This document shows, piece by piece, positions 16,581-25,004 of a stretch of DNA of 64,000 nucleotides. Below the pieces are notes generated by a model. That model saw only the letters and a list, made by a program, of their open reading frames with translations, was not told the DNA's origin and ran no database searches. The translations under genes were made by a program, and so were the position numbers. This stretch comes from GCA-002726655 sp046582185 (lineage in GTDB: Bacteria; Pseudomonadota; Gammaproteobacteria; Pseudomonadales; Azotimanducaceae): contig JAYGEX010000041.1 of the NCBI GenBank assembly GCA_046582185.1, positions 139,773 through 203,772 on the forward strand, in the 5' to 3' direction. Position 1 is the stretch's first letter. Each line of letters opens with the position of its first letter.

Positions 16581-16721
16581 TACTTGTCCGGACTCTTGGT
16601 CCGCCGGTGCCCGTTCCTATTTTAGATCAGATCCGAAGAACCCACCAATGACAAAAAACCCTGCCCATACGGTATGCCTATGCTAGGATCTTATACATCG
16701 CTTCCTAATAAGGATCATCTT

Positions 16722-17243
16722 ATGCGCAACTCGAACTTACTATCACGGAGCCTCGTCGGGCTGCTATTGATAGGCCTATCCGCGCTTGCAAACGCCAGCC
16801 TTAAGATCGGTGACATGGCGCCGGACTTTCAATTGATGGGCTCAGACGGCAAGACTTATTCCTTGTCACAGTTCAAGGGCAAGAAGCCAGTCGTGATCGC
16901 CTTCTTCCCCAAAGCATTCACCGGTGGATGAACGATTGAATGCAAGGCGCTGCGTGACAGTGACCAGGAAATTCAAAACTACAATATTGCTTATTTTATG
17001 GCGAGCGTAGACAGCGTTAAGGACAATACGGGATTCGCCAAAAAGAATGGCGCCACCTTTCCTATCCTCTCTGATCCCGATAAAGATATGTGCAAGAGTT
17101 ACGGCGTTTTGTCAGGCGCTTATGCGAAACGCTGGACCTACTACATTGATATCAACGGCATCATTCGCAAAATAGACAAATCTGTCAGTCCATCAACTGC
17201 TGGTGTGGATCTGGTAAAGAACCTGAAGTCTCTGGGGTTTTAG
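16722..17243 (+). CDS. Selenocysteine-containing peroxiredoxin (UGA at peroxidatic position)
   Basis: 173 residues including selenocysteine at codon 70 (TGA 16929-16931). The start at 16722 has AAGGA at good spacing and opens a signal peptide (cleavage near ANA-SLK), so it is probably periplasmic. The AhpC/TSA fold is clear: IGDMAPDFQLMGSDGKTYSL, AFFPKAFTGG-U-TIECKALRD, and PILSDPDKDMCKSYGV. The TGA falls exactly where the family has its peroxidatic cysteine, and a second cysteine four residues later (U-x3-C) can resolve it. A hairpin fitting bacterial SECIS rules follows at 16946-16965, and selD is present at 41460. It would reduce peroxides using a selenol. A nonsense mutation is the alternative, but its position argues against that. 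Confidence 0.82.
16946..16965 (+). promoter_or_regulatory. Putative bacterial SECIS element
   Basis: Downstream of the TGA, GG-CGCTG, loop CGTGA, CAGTG, bulged A, CC can fold into a seven-pair stem with one bulge. The apical loop begins about 21 bases after the TGA and has G in its second position, both within the general features described for bacterial SECIS (loop 16-37 bases from UGA, G among the first two loop bases). Folding was judged by eye. Confidence 0.6.
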
Positions 17244-17278
17244 CCCAGAGATTTATCTCAATCTAAATCAGGTGACGT

Positions 17279-18982
17279 CTATTGCTGTTGCCCGCGAATA
17301 AGCCTACCGGGCAATGCGCCCGTTGCTACGCCATTTTCATAGGTCACTTGCCCATGGCAGATCGTCGCGATATAACCCTCTGTGGTCTGCTCTACCCTTC
17401 TACCGCCTGCAGGTAAGTCAAAGACCATCTTCGGTGGGTGAATTTTTAACTTGTCGAAATCGATCACATTAATGTCTGCCCGTTTACCCGGTGCAACAAT
17501 GCCGCGATCATTCAGCCCGACGACGGCAGCTGTATCTGCCGTCTGCGCCTTAACCAGTATCGGTAAATCAATTAGCTCACCGCGAGTACGGTCCCTGCCC
17601 CAGTGAGTTAGCAGGTAGGTGATAAAACTGGCATCGCTAATCGTACCGACGTGAGCGCCGCCATCTCCTAGCCCCATGACGGTATTTTCGCTAAGAATCA
17701 TCTCCCTGCAACAATCAAGATTGAAGTCTGCATAGTTGGCAAACGGCGTATAGAGAATCTGCTCGCCATCTTTCTCCAGCATAGCATTTAGGGCGTACGC
17801 TTCCGGTGTAATGCCCTCGGCTTCTGCCTTGCTGGCAATACTATCTTCAGGTGTGGGCTCATATTCAGGTGGATCGCCCAGGACCCACATTTTACTGAAG
17901 TCACCCAACAACAATGCCGGACCACCGGCAGGTGCTTTCTCTGCCAGCAACTTCTGCTGGAAGGTTTCATCTCGCAATATCGCTACTTTCTCATTCATGG
18001 GCAGCTTTGAAATATCTTTGTAGCTGGGGTGGCGAACAAAGGGATTCAAGGTGCAATTCAGGCCCATCAATATGCCAATGGCCCGGGGAGCGATCTGCCC
18101 TTTCATCCTGGTACCATTAGCATTGGCTTCATCAATCTTGCTTAATAGTTTTTTCCAGCCCTGAGGATTGATTCCCTGGGCAAGCGATATGGTCATCGAT
18201 CCACCGCTGGCATCAGTCATGGCCTTCAGAGTTTCAAATTCCTCATCGAGCCCCTTAAAGTCGGAAATCATTTCCAATACGCCGGATCCCGCATCCCCCA
18301 CGCCAGCCCCAATACCTACCAATTCATCCCGGGCGGCAGTAAGCGATGGCGTTGAATCGCCTTTGCTACTTCTATGATTTAGGGTTCGCGAACTGGTAAA
18401 CCCAAGTGCGCCAGCTTTCATAGCCTCTGTGGTAAGTCGCCTCATCTCGGCAATATCCTCAGGCGTTGCCGGGTCACGGCGTGCACCGCGCTCTCCCATC
18501 ACATAAACCCGCAGTGCGGCGTGAGGCAACTGAGCACCAATATCCATATCAAAGGATCGCTCAGACAGGAAGTCCATATACTCGGGAAATGATTCCCAAT
18601 CCCAGGGTAATCCTTCATGGAGTGCCACACCGGGAATGTCTTCAACACCTTCCATCAACTCGATCAGCAAATCGTGATCATCGGCACGACAAGGCGCAAA
18701 GCCAACGCCGCAGTTCCCCATGACAATAGTGGTTACGCCATGATGACTTGACGGGTTGAGCCGGTTCGCCCAGGTTGCCTGGCCATCATAGTGAGTATGA
18801 ATATCAACGAACCCGGGCGTGACCAGTGCTCCACGCGCATCGATTACTCTGCTTGCATCGCCATCGAATTCACCGACTTCAGCAATTAATCCATCCTTGA
18901 CTGCGATATCTGCGATCCGCTCCGGCGCGCCAGTTCCATCAACCAGACGACCACCTTTTATAATCAAATCAAATTTTGGCAT
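17279..18982 (-). CDS. N-acyl-D-amino-acid deacylase (D-aminoacylase)-family amidohydrolase
   Basis: 567 residues of the amidohydrolase superfamily. The N-terminal beta-sandwich (DLIIKGGRLVDGTGAPERIADIAVKDG) leads to metal-site DIHTHYDGQ near residue 60, then GVTTIVMGNCGVGFAPC, typical of the D-aminoacylase branch. Later LGDGGAHVGTISDASF holds the catalytic aspartate, and the end rebuilds the sandwich (GIVAPGKRADINVIDFD). It should hydrolyse N-acylated D-amino acids or a related amide or cyclic substrate in the cytosol. Three 18-base repeats lie upstream of its start. The Gfo/Idh gene lies upstream on the same strand. Confidence 0.85.
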   Translation of the reverse strand: MPKFDLIIKGGRLVDGTGAPERIADIAVKDGLIAEVGEFDGDASRVIDARGALVTPGFVDIHTHYDGQATWANRLNPSSHHGVTTIVMGNCGVGFAPCRADDHDLLIELMEGVEDIPGVALHEGLPWDWESFPEYMDFLSERSFDMDIGAQLPHAALRVYVMGERGARRDPATPEDIAEMRRLTTEAMKAGALGFTSSRTLNHRSSKGDSTPSLTAARDELVGIGAGVGDAGSGVLEMISDFKGLDEEFETLKAMTDASGGSMTISLAQGINPQGWKKLLSKIDEANANGTRMKGQIAPRAIGILMGLNCTLNPFVRHPSYKDISKLPMNEKVAILRDETFQQKLLAEKAPAGGPALLLGDFSKMWVLGDPPEYEPTPEDSIASKAEAEGITPEAYALNAMLEKDGEQILYTPFANYADFNLDCCREMILSENTVMGLGDGGAHVGTISDASFITYLLTHWGRDRTRGELIDLPILVKAQTADTAAVVGLNDRGIVAPGKRADINVIDFDKLKIHPPKMVFDLPAGGRRVEQTTEGYIATICHGQVTYENGVATGALPGRLIRGQQQ

Positions 18983-19014
18983 TGTTCTATCACTCCTTTT
19001 AAGGCATTTGCTTT

Positions 19015-19068
19015 GTTCAGGACTGCTTATCCGTTCAGGACTGTTTACAAGTTCAGGACTGTACCCAA
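19015..19068. repeat. Three 18-bp direct repeats (iteron-like)
   Basis: GTTCAGGACTG begins at 19015, 19033 and 19051, so an 11-base conserved core recurs with an exact 18-base period; the seven-base spacers differ. The array lies 30-90 bases upstream of the D-aminoacylase-like gene start and after the end of the Gfo/Idh gene. The spacing is close to two DNA turns less three bases, so successive sites would not lie on one face exactly. It may be an operator array or a relic of tandem duplication. Confidence 0.7.
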
Positions 19069-19100
19069 GAGATCATACAATTTTCTGATCGAAATGGTAG

Positions 19101-20159
19101 CTAGGAGATCTTCACCTCTCGGCCATTTTTGCCAGCCGACTTATAAATAGCGTCCAACATTTTTTGTACCGCAAGCCCATCGGCACCAGGCGATAGCGTC
19201 GGCTTGTTATACAGGCAGTGATCTACAAAATTCGCCATCTTGAGCTTAAACATACCATCAAAACTTTCATCGCCAAGCCACGCGGGTGTCTTATTTACCA
19301 TGTGACCCGCCTCGTCCGTAAAAATCTTGGTTGGATTCCAGCTACAGCCGCCCTTGTCACCCATTAGCTCAAAGGACCAGCTACTCTCTTCAATATGTGC
19401 AGCCCAACCCGCTTCGATTGTCAGCACCGCCCCATTTTCGAACCTGATTCGACCTACTGCCAGGTCTTCCACTGTATGATTTTTATAGTCCCAACCTTTC
19501 CATGCTGTCTCAATTTTGTCTGAGGGTTTATTGCCAATGTAGCTGAAGATGTCGCCAACGGCACTAACAGGTTTAGGGGAGCCCATCACGAAATGAGCCA
19601 TCTCAAGGGCGTGTACACCAATATCAATGAGGGGCCCGCCACCTTGTAGATCCTTGTTACCGAACACGCCCCAATTTGGAATACCCCGGCGCCTAAGTGC
19701 CCGAACCCTGCCGTACAGAATATTACCGAACTGTCCCTCGTTAGCAGCCTGTTTCAGGTAACTTGTTCGTGGATTGTATCGGTATTGAAAGCCAATCACC
19801 AATTTTTTCCCGGCTGCCTGGGCAGCATCCAACATGCGCTGACCTTCCCGTGCATTCATCGCTAATGGTTTTTCACACAGGACATGGCAGCCTGCCTTTA
19901 AGGCATCTATGGTCGGTTGTAGATGCAGCTTGTTGGGCGTGCAAACGCTCACCGCATCCAAAGACTCGTTTTTTAACATATCCTTGTAGTTGGTATAGAG
20001 GCGATCGATCCCATACTTCTCACGCTGGGCCTGCATTGTTTTCTCGCTGACATCGGCTAGTGCTACCAGCTCAACATCTTTACGCTTAGCCAGCTCTTTA
20101 AGATGAATGCCCGCTATTCCACCAGAACCAATAAATCCATACTTCAATTTCTTTGCCAT
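19101..20159 (-). CDS. Gfo/Idh/MocA-family oxidoreductase
   Basis: 352 residues from the ATG at 20159, where the Rossmann motif follows at once (KLKYGFIGSGGIAGIHL). CTPNKLHLQPTIDALKAGCHVLCEKPLAMNA carries the EKP motif that binds the nicotinamide ring and catalytic lysine. The C-terminal domain includes GGGPLIDIGVHALEMAHFVMGSP, with the conserved DxGxH. It should oxidise or reduce a sugar-like substrate with NAD(P). The remnant of an MFS transporter diverges from its start, which suggests a former uptake partner. Substrate not predictable. Confidence 0.87.
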   Translation of the reverse strand: MAKKLKYGFIGSGGIAGIHLKELAKRKDVELVALADVSEKTMQAQREKYGIDRLYTNYKDMLKNESLDAVSVCTPNKLHLQPTIDALKAGCHVLCEKPLAMNAREGQRMLDAAQAAGKKLVIGFQYRYNPRTSYLKQAANEGQFGNILYGRVRALRRRGIPNWGVFGNKDLQGGGPLIDIGVHALEMAHFVMGSPKPVSAVGDIFSYIGNKPSDKIETAWKGWDYKNHTVEDLAVGRIRFENGAVLTIEAGWAAHIEESSWSFELMGDKGGCSWNPTKIFTDEAGHMVNKTPAWLGDESFDGMFKLKMANFVDHCLYNKPTLSPGADGLAVQKMLDAIYKSAGKNGREVKIS

Positions 20160-20242
20160 TAAGATACACTTCAAAAACAAGACGCATCGATACTACCATT
20201 ACAACTATCAACAATGTATGGGTGCCAGATCGTTCAACAAAT

Positions 20243-20512
20243 ATGACGAAGGGGGTTTTGTCATCAGAAGCAGTTAGCCATACAGAGAAACCTCTGTATG
20301 GCACTGGATACACAAAATACGTACTGGGCGTACTGGTTGTGGTCTATGTCTTCAATTTTGTTGATCTCCAGATTCTGGCAATTCTTGCACCTGCAATTAA
20401 GAACGAACTTGGATTGTCAGGCACCGAAATCGGAGCACTCAGCGGCATAGCATTGTTTGCAAAGTACGTATGTTCGGTCGAGGTGTTATCCGTAAGCTCA
20501 CAAAAGATTTGA
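20243..20512 (+). pseudogene. MFS transporter, N-terminal fragment only
   Basis: From the ATG at 20243, about 73 residues match the start of an MFS permease (YTKYVLGVLVVVYVFNFVDLQILAILAPAIKNELGLSGTEIGALSGIALFA), covering the first membrane segment and entry to the second. The homology stops near 20460, where an unrelated segment begins that also occurs at 49427, and the frame closes at 20512. The remaining ten or eleven membrane segments are missing, so this is a decayed gene, probably cut by an insertion or deletion. Confidence 0.72.
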
Positions 20513-20515
20513 TTA
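20470..20515 (+). repeat. Dispersed 46-bp repeat, copy A
   Basis: This segment matches 49427-49472 in about 40 of 46 bases by hand count, with no gaps. Both copies begin ATGTTCGGTCG and contain AAGCTCACA. Here it abuts the broken end of the MFS fragment; the other copy lies in a 466-base gap. It is likely the trace of an inserted element or a shared short mobile repeat. No transposase is next to it. Confidence 0.65.
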
Positions 20516-20723
20516 TATAAGCTTGCTACAATCAGGAACGCACATCGAACTCGCGCAAGGGCTCGCGTAAGCCAACCTGCATTGCATCACTGTATGAAAG
20601 CTCACAAAGGCATTCATCAACCATTCTGATTTATGTCAGAATTCTCTTTATCAAATCTTTACAATAAGCATATATCCTGTCGAACGAACTCTCAGCTTCG
20701 CCATCTCTAATCTGGATGATTTA

Positions 20724-21965
20724 ATGAACAAAAAACTACTTGTCGCAATAATCTGCGGCGTCCTGATGTACATTGGCACACCAGTCTTTGCCGCCATTTC
20801 TGATCAGGATTTTGCAAGTCTGAAAGCAGATTTCGTGGAGCTGATGCAGCGCGTCAACGCTCTTGAAGCAGAAAATGCCGAACTTAGAAAGGCGCCGGTA
20901 GTCGCGGCAGCAACCTCTCCCGCACAAAACCCTGCATCGTCCCGGACTGACAATATCAGATGGAAGGGCGACTTCAGATATCGCTATGAAGGCATCAATG
21001 TAGAAGATGAGGAGACAAGAAATCGCAACAGAATTCGCGCACGTTATACGCTGATTGCTGACCTGCCCCAAAATGTTGAAGTGGGCATCGGTATGGCGAC
21101 GGGGGGCGACGACCCAGTATCGACCAATCAAACGCTGGGGAATGTTGGCTCTACCAAGGACGTTCATCTGAATCTGGCATATTTCAATTGGGCCGCTGTT
21201 GAAAACATTAATGTCATCGGCGGCAAGTTCAAGAACATCTGGGTGCGCCCTGACAATAACGAGCTGCTGTGGGATTCCGATTATAACCCTGAGGGATTCG
21301 CATTCATCTTCGACAATGGGAGGTTTTTTGTCAATGGCGGTTTAAATTGGCTGGAGAGCGACAGCAAGACAGACAACAGCCGATTCGCATGGGGATTGCA
21401 ATCGGGTATCACGGGCAATTTGGGCGACAACACGTTTAAGGCTGGTGTAGCCTATTTTGAAATACCGGTGCAAGGACGGGAAGTTTTCTTCGGCGACGAA
21501 GATGCTTTCTTCGGCAATAGCTTTACTTGTGTTGATCCCGTAAACCTTCTTGGATGTACCTACGATCACAATTTTGAGGACGTGGAGTTGTTCGCCGAAT
21601 TACGAACCAGCCTTGGCGATATGCCGCTGACATTATTTGCAGACTACGCGCAAAATCTTGATACAAATCACTTCAACACTGCCTGGGCTGCCGGTGCCAG
21701 GATAGGAAAGGCCAGCGATTCCGGTACCTGGCAAGCGGCATATCGATATCAGGACATAGAGGCGGACTCACTCTTCGGACTGACCGTCGGTTCCGACTTT
21801 GCCGGCGGCGGCACGGATTCGAAGGGGCATATCTTCAGCGGATCATATGCAATCAATAAAAGCTGGAAGCTTGCCCTGACCTATTTTGTAACCGAACGAA
21901 ATGGCGACCTCGGCGCAACAGAGGATTACGACAGGATCATGATCGACACCAAGTTCAAATTCTAA
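20724..21965 (+). CDS. Putative outer-membrane porin
   Basis: 413 residues. Signal peptide (cleavage near VFA-AIS), then a short coiled coil (FASLKADFVELMQRVNALEAENAELRK), a linker, and a beta-barrel of alternating aromatic and polar residues (GDFRYRYEGIN, NRNRIRARYTL, AFIFDNGRFFVNGGLNWL, AAYRYQDIEA) ending in phenylalanine, as outer-membrane barrels do. It fits the putative-porin family with N-terminal coiled coil that may contact peptidoglycan. The 207-base gap upstream should hold its promoter. The FAD oxidoreductase starts seven bases downstream. Confidence 0.82.
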   Translation: MNKKLLVAIICGVLMYIGTPVFAAISDQDFASLKADFVELMQRVNALEAENAELRKAPVVAAATSPAQNPASSRTDNIRWKGDFRYRYEGINVEDEETRNRNRIRARYTLIADLPQNVEVGIGMATGGDDPVSTNQTLGNVGSTKDVHLNLAYFNWAAVENINVIGGKFKNIWVRPDNNELLWDSDYNPEGFAFIFDNGRFFVNGGLNWLESDSKTDNSRFAWGLQSGITGNLGDNTFKAGVAYFEIPVQGREVFFGDEDAFFGNSFTCVDPVNLLGCTYDHNFEDVELFAELRTSLGDMPLTLFADYAQNLDTNHFNTAWAAGARIGKASDSGTWQAAYRYQDIEADSLFGLTVGSDFAGGGTDSKGHIFSGSYAINKSWKLALTYFVTERNGDLGATEDYDRIMIDTKFKF

Positions 21966-21972
21966 ATAACAA

Positions 21973-23082
21973 ATGACAAATGACTTCATCATTATTGGCG
22001 GCGGCATTGCGGGTATCTCACTTGGTGCACGCCTGGCGAACTATGGTTCGGTTAAAATCCTGGAGATGGAAGGACAACCAGGCTACCACGCCACGGGAAG
22101 GTCGGCGGCCTATTTCGCACCGGCCTATGGCAATGATGTTGTTCGGGAAATCACCGCTGCCAGCGAAGCATTCTTCAGGAATCCACCGGATGATTTTGCC
22201 GATGCAGCGCTTCTTCACCCACGCGACTCACTTTTTGTTGCCCGCAAAGATCAAAGGGCCGCCATGGATAAACTACGGGAAGACAGCCCTCAATTAGTCC
22301 CTCTTAATACCAATGAACTGAAAACATCAGTCCCTATTCTCAATACAACGGAACTGGTCTCAGGCCTTAGGGATCCATTCGGCGGCGATCTTGATGTGCA
22401 CGCAATACTTCAGGGATTCCTGCGGCAGTTTCGCGTGCAAGGAGGCGAACTTCTCACCAATACTCATGTTAAAGCTTTACAACGCCAGAATGGATCCTGG
22501 CTAGTTAAGACAAATGCAGGGGATTTCAGCGCTGCTATTATTATCAATGCCGCCGGTGCGTGGGCAGATAAGGTAGCAATGCATGCGGGTCTTGCTGCCA
22601 TCGGCCTCACACCTCTGCGCCGCACCGCGATACTGGTTGACGCGCCTGCCGAGCTTGATATTTCCCAGTGGCCACTAATCATTGATGTCGATGAGCACTT
22701 CTATGTCAAACCCGATGCTGGCCAGCTATTGATCTCTCCAGCAGATGAAATACCATCCGAACCGTGCGATGCGCAGCCTGACGAGTTAGATATAGCAATT
22801 GTGGTTGATCGCATACAACAAGTTACCGACCTTGATATCACAAAGATTAACCATCGTTGGGCTGGCCTGCGTACATTCTCACCGGACAGATCTTTTGTAG
22901 CTGGGTTTGACCCCCGAACGACAGGTTTCTTCTGGCTTGCCGCTCAGGGTGGTTATGGCGTTCAGACTTGCCCGGCACTTTCTGACCTGGCAACGCAATT
23001 ACTAACCAATAGTCACAAGGCGCAGACGGATATAATGGTTAAAAAGCTTGGCCCACTTATCGCGCCCGATCGTTTCCTTTAG
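21973..23082 (+). CDS. FAD-dependent oxidoreductase (DAO family)
   Basis: 369 residues. The dinucleotide motif FIIIGGGIAGISLGARLANYG opens the protein, GYHATGRSAAYFAPAYG follows as in glycine/D-amino-acid oxidases, and AAIIINAAGAWAD and FFWLAAQGGYGVQTCPAL complete the FAD site. It should oxidise a secondary amine or amino acid and pass electrons to FAD. It follows the porin closely and may share its transcript, perhaps linking import and catabolism of one substrate. The exact substrate cannot be told. Confidence 0.82.
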   Translation: MTNDFIIIGGGIAGISLGARLANYGSVKILEMEGQPGYHATGRSAAYFAPAYGNDVVREITAASEAFFRNPPDDFADAALLHPRDSLFVARKDQRAAMDKLREDSPQLVPLNTNELKTSVPILNTTELVSGLRDPFGGDLDVHAILQGFLRQFRVQGGELLTNTHVKALQRQNGSWLVKTNAGDFSAAIIINAAGAWADKVAMHAGLAAIGLTPLRRTAILVDAPAELDISQWPLIIDVDEHFYVKPDAGQLLISPADEIPSEPCDAQPDELDIAIVVDRIQQVTDLDITKINHRWAGLRTFSPDRSFVAGFDPRTTGFFWLAAQGGYGVQTCPALSDLATQLLTNSHKAQTDIMVKKLGPLIAPDRFL

Positions 23083-23107
23083 ATGGTTCTTGTAGATAGT
23101 TCTTGTC
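23082..23107. repeat. 13-bp tandem duplication with dispersed motif
   Basis: GATGGTTCTTGTA is followed directly by GATAGTTCTTGTC (11 of 13 bases equal). The second unit and the next base read TAGTTCTTGTCC, close to the core of the palindromic element at 44605. It starts at the stop codon of the FAD oxidoreductase. Confidence 0.45.
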
Positions 23108-23188
23108 CGAAAACTAAGACTACCCTAGCAGTAGCCCTGTATATTAAACGGGCAGACCAAAATTATGGAAATGAGACGGAACGCAGAA

Positions 23189-24087
23189 ATGAAAACAAAA
23201 CTAATCGCCAGCGAATGTGCGGCGGGTTTATACCCCATGAACACCTTAAGTGGGTTCAACTATTGTCTTGATAGCGGCGTTGACGGCATCGAATTTGACG
23301 TTCATTTGAGTCGGGATGGCCATGTTGTTGTTCAGCATGATTATCTTCTCAATCGCCGGATTACCAGAAATGCAGGGGGCGCTGGCTCGATACCGCAGGC
23401 CCTGCACTCTGCCAGCTTAGCCTGGAGGAAATAAAAATCTATGACGTTGGTCGATACGCGCCTAATTCCAGGGAAGAGAAAAGCTATCCCGATTACCATT
23501 GGATTGATGGTGAATCGATTCCCGCATTCCAGGAATTTCTCACCAGTTATCTGACCCATCACGGATCCTCCATAGAGTTATGGGTAGAACTAAAAACAAC
23601 GCCCTACCAACGGGACATTAGCTCGGATCCGCAGGCATTACTGATGGCTGTAATTGATGCGGTAAGAGATGCAGGTCTAGAAGGCAATACTATGCTGCTC
23701 GCATTCGAGTGGGATTTGTTATTCGAGGCCAGAAAGATCTGTCCAGAGCTGCGAACTGATTTTCTTAAGATCAATCCGGAATTTATGATTAACACCTATA
23801 AACGCCTGGGATCGATCGATCCAAATCTGCTATATGGACAATATCAGATCGAGCCGTATGGCTCTGCCCCGGCGGCGATAGCAGCTGCTGGAGGAGACGG
23901 ATGGGGACCTTACATTCACGATGTAACAATATCCGATGTACGCCATGCACATAATCTGGGACTTGAAGTTAACCTGTGGGGCGTAGATTCATCCGATGAA
24001 CCCATGGATGCAGCGCTCGCTCTAAGCGCCGATTCAATTACCTTGTCAAGACCTGACCTACTGCAAAATAAGATAGACTTAATGTAA
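23189..24087 (+). pseudogene. Glycerophosphodiester phosphodiesterase-like, frameshifted
   Basis: The first part (KTKLIASECAAGLYPMNTLSGF, GVDGIEFDVHLSRDGHVVVQHD) and the later part (RWLDTAGPALCQLSLEEIKIYD onward, then SIELWVELKT) form one GDPD-fold protein of about 300 residues, but they lie in different frames. The break is at the G5 run 23375-23379; one more G would join them. The usual first catalytic pair His-Arg is replaced by Ser-Glu (ASEC), though Glu-Phe-Asp, the HD histidine and ELK are present, so even the intact ancestor may have been atypical. A sequencing slip in the G run is possible. Confidence 0.75.
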
Positions 24088-24171
24088 GGACGATCAAGCG
24101 CAAAAAAATACGATATATTAGCCGCGATGATTTTTCTTGAATGTACGCTCTCTTCAGCCAAAGGAATAATA

Positions 24172-24612
24172 ATGAAAAAAATACTAATCAGCACAATCGT
24201 TACCTTGTTGTGTTCAGGTCACGCTCTTGGCGCTTCCCTCGAAATCCTAGGTGCGGCTGATACGAAGCGACTTGGTCTGCCTTTTTCTGAAGCCGTCATC
24301 GTTGGCGATCTGATGTTCCTCTCCGGTCAGCTGGGTACAAAACCAGGCGAAATGAAGCTGGTCAAGGGTGGGATTCAGGCAGAAACCCGGCAGACAATGG
24401 CAAACATCAGGGCCATTCTGGAGAAGTACGGCTCAAGCATGGACAAGATTGCTAAATGCACGATTTTCCTTGCTAATATGGATGAATGGGGAGAAATGAA
24501 CGTTGCCTACATTGAAGCGCTCGGCGATCACCGCCCCGCCAGAAGTGCCCTTGGCGCGAGTGGGTTGGCGCTTGGAGGAAGCGTCGAAATAGAGTGTATC
24601 GCTGCACGCTAA
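24172..24612 (+). CDS. RidA-family protein with signal peptide
   Basis: 146 residues. The ATG at 24172 is chosen because AAGGA precedes it and a signal peptide starts there (ISTIVTLLCSGHALGA-S). The mature part is a complete RidA/YjgF domain: LPFSEAVIVGDLMFLSGQLG, AETRQTMANIRAILEKYGSSMDKIAKCTIFL, and HRPARSALGASGLALGGSVEIECIA, with the conserved arginine of PARSAL that binds the imine substrate. RidA hydrolyses reactive enamine or imine intermediates, normally in the cytosol. An exported form is less common and its target is unclear. Confidence 0.85.
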   Translation: MKKILISTIVTLLCSGHALGASLEILGAADTKRLGLPFSEAVIVGDLMFLSGQLGTKPGEMKLVKGGIQAETRQTMANIRAILEKYGSSMDKIAKCTIFLANMDEWGEMNVAYIEALGDHRPARSALGASGLALGGSVEIECIAAR

Positions 24613-25004
24613 TCTTGTTATAGATAGCCCCTAATCGATAGTCTGTAAATTCGAACTAGTCGTAACTGGCCTCGACCGGACATAAGCTACTCGCACAAGC
24701 CCCGGGGACATCAAATATCTGATTGATGCGTTTGCATTACAGCAGGGGACCTTAACAAGACGTCCTTTAGAACTTTCCGGCTCGGCATCCGATCGGCCGA
24801 CAATCGGGTATTCGATCATTCAATCACCCACCAGCAATTGAAAAGATGTCATGATAACATTCGTTTATCACACCTAACTGCCGTACCTGCTCACATTGGT
24901 AGACACCAGGTGAAGAATAAAAGGGAAGCCCTCTGTCGGCTAACGACATCTTTAAGTGGGTGTTCGAACTGAATCCCGACCACTAAACGTATCTCGGACA
25001 ATCA
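24613..25004. other. Intergenic region without recognised feature
   Basis: This 392-base gap holds no convincing gene, terminator or RNA. A short stretch near 24958-24990 (GTTCGAACTGAATCCCG) has a passing resemblance to a tRNA T-arm, but no acceptor or anticodon stem could be found. It probably carries the promoter of the methyltransferase at 25005. Confidence 0.5.

Noticed and set aside
24955..24995. tRNA-like stretch with GTTCGAA
   Set aside because: No matching acceptor, D or anticodon stems could be built on either strand.
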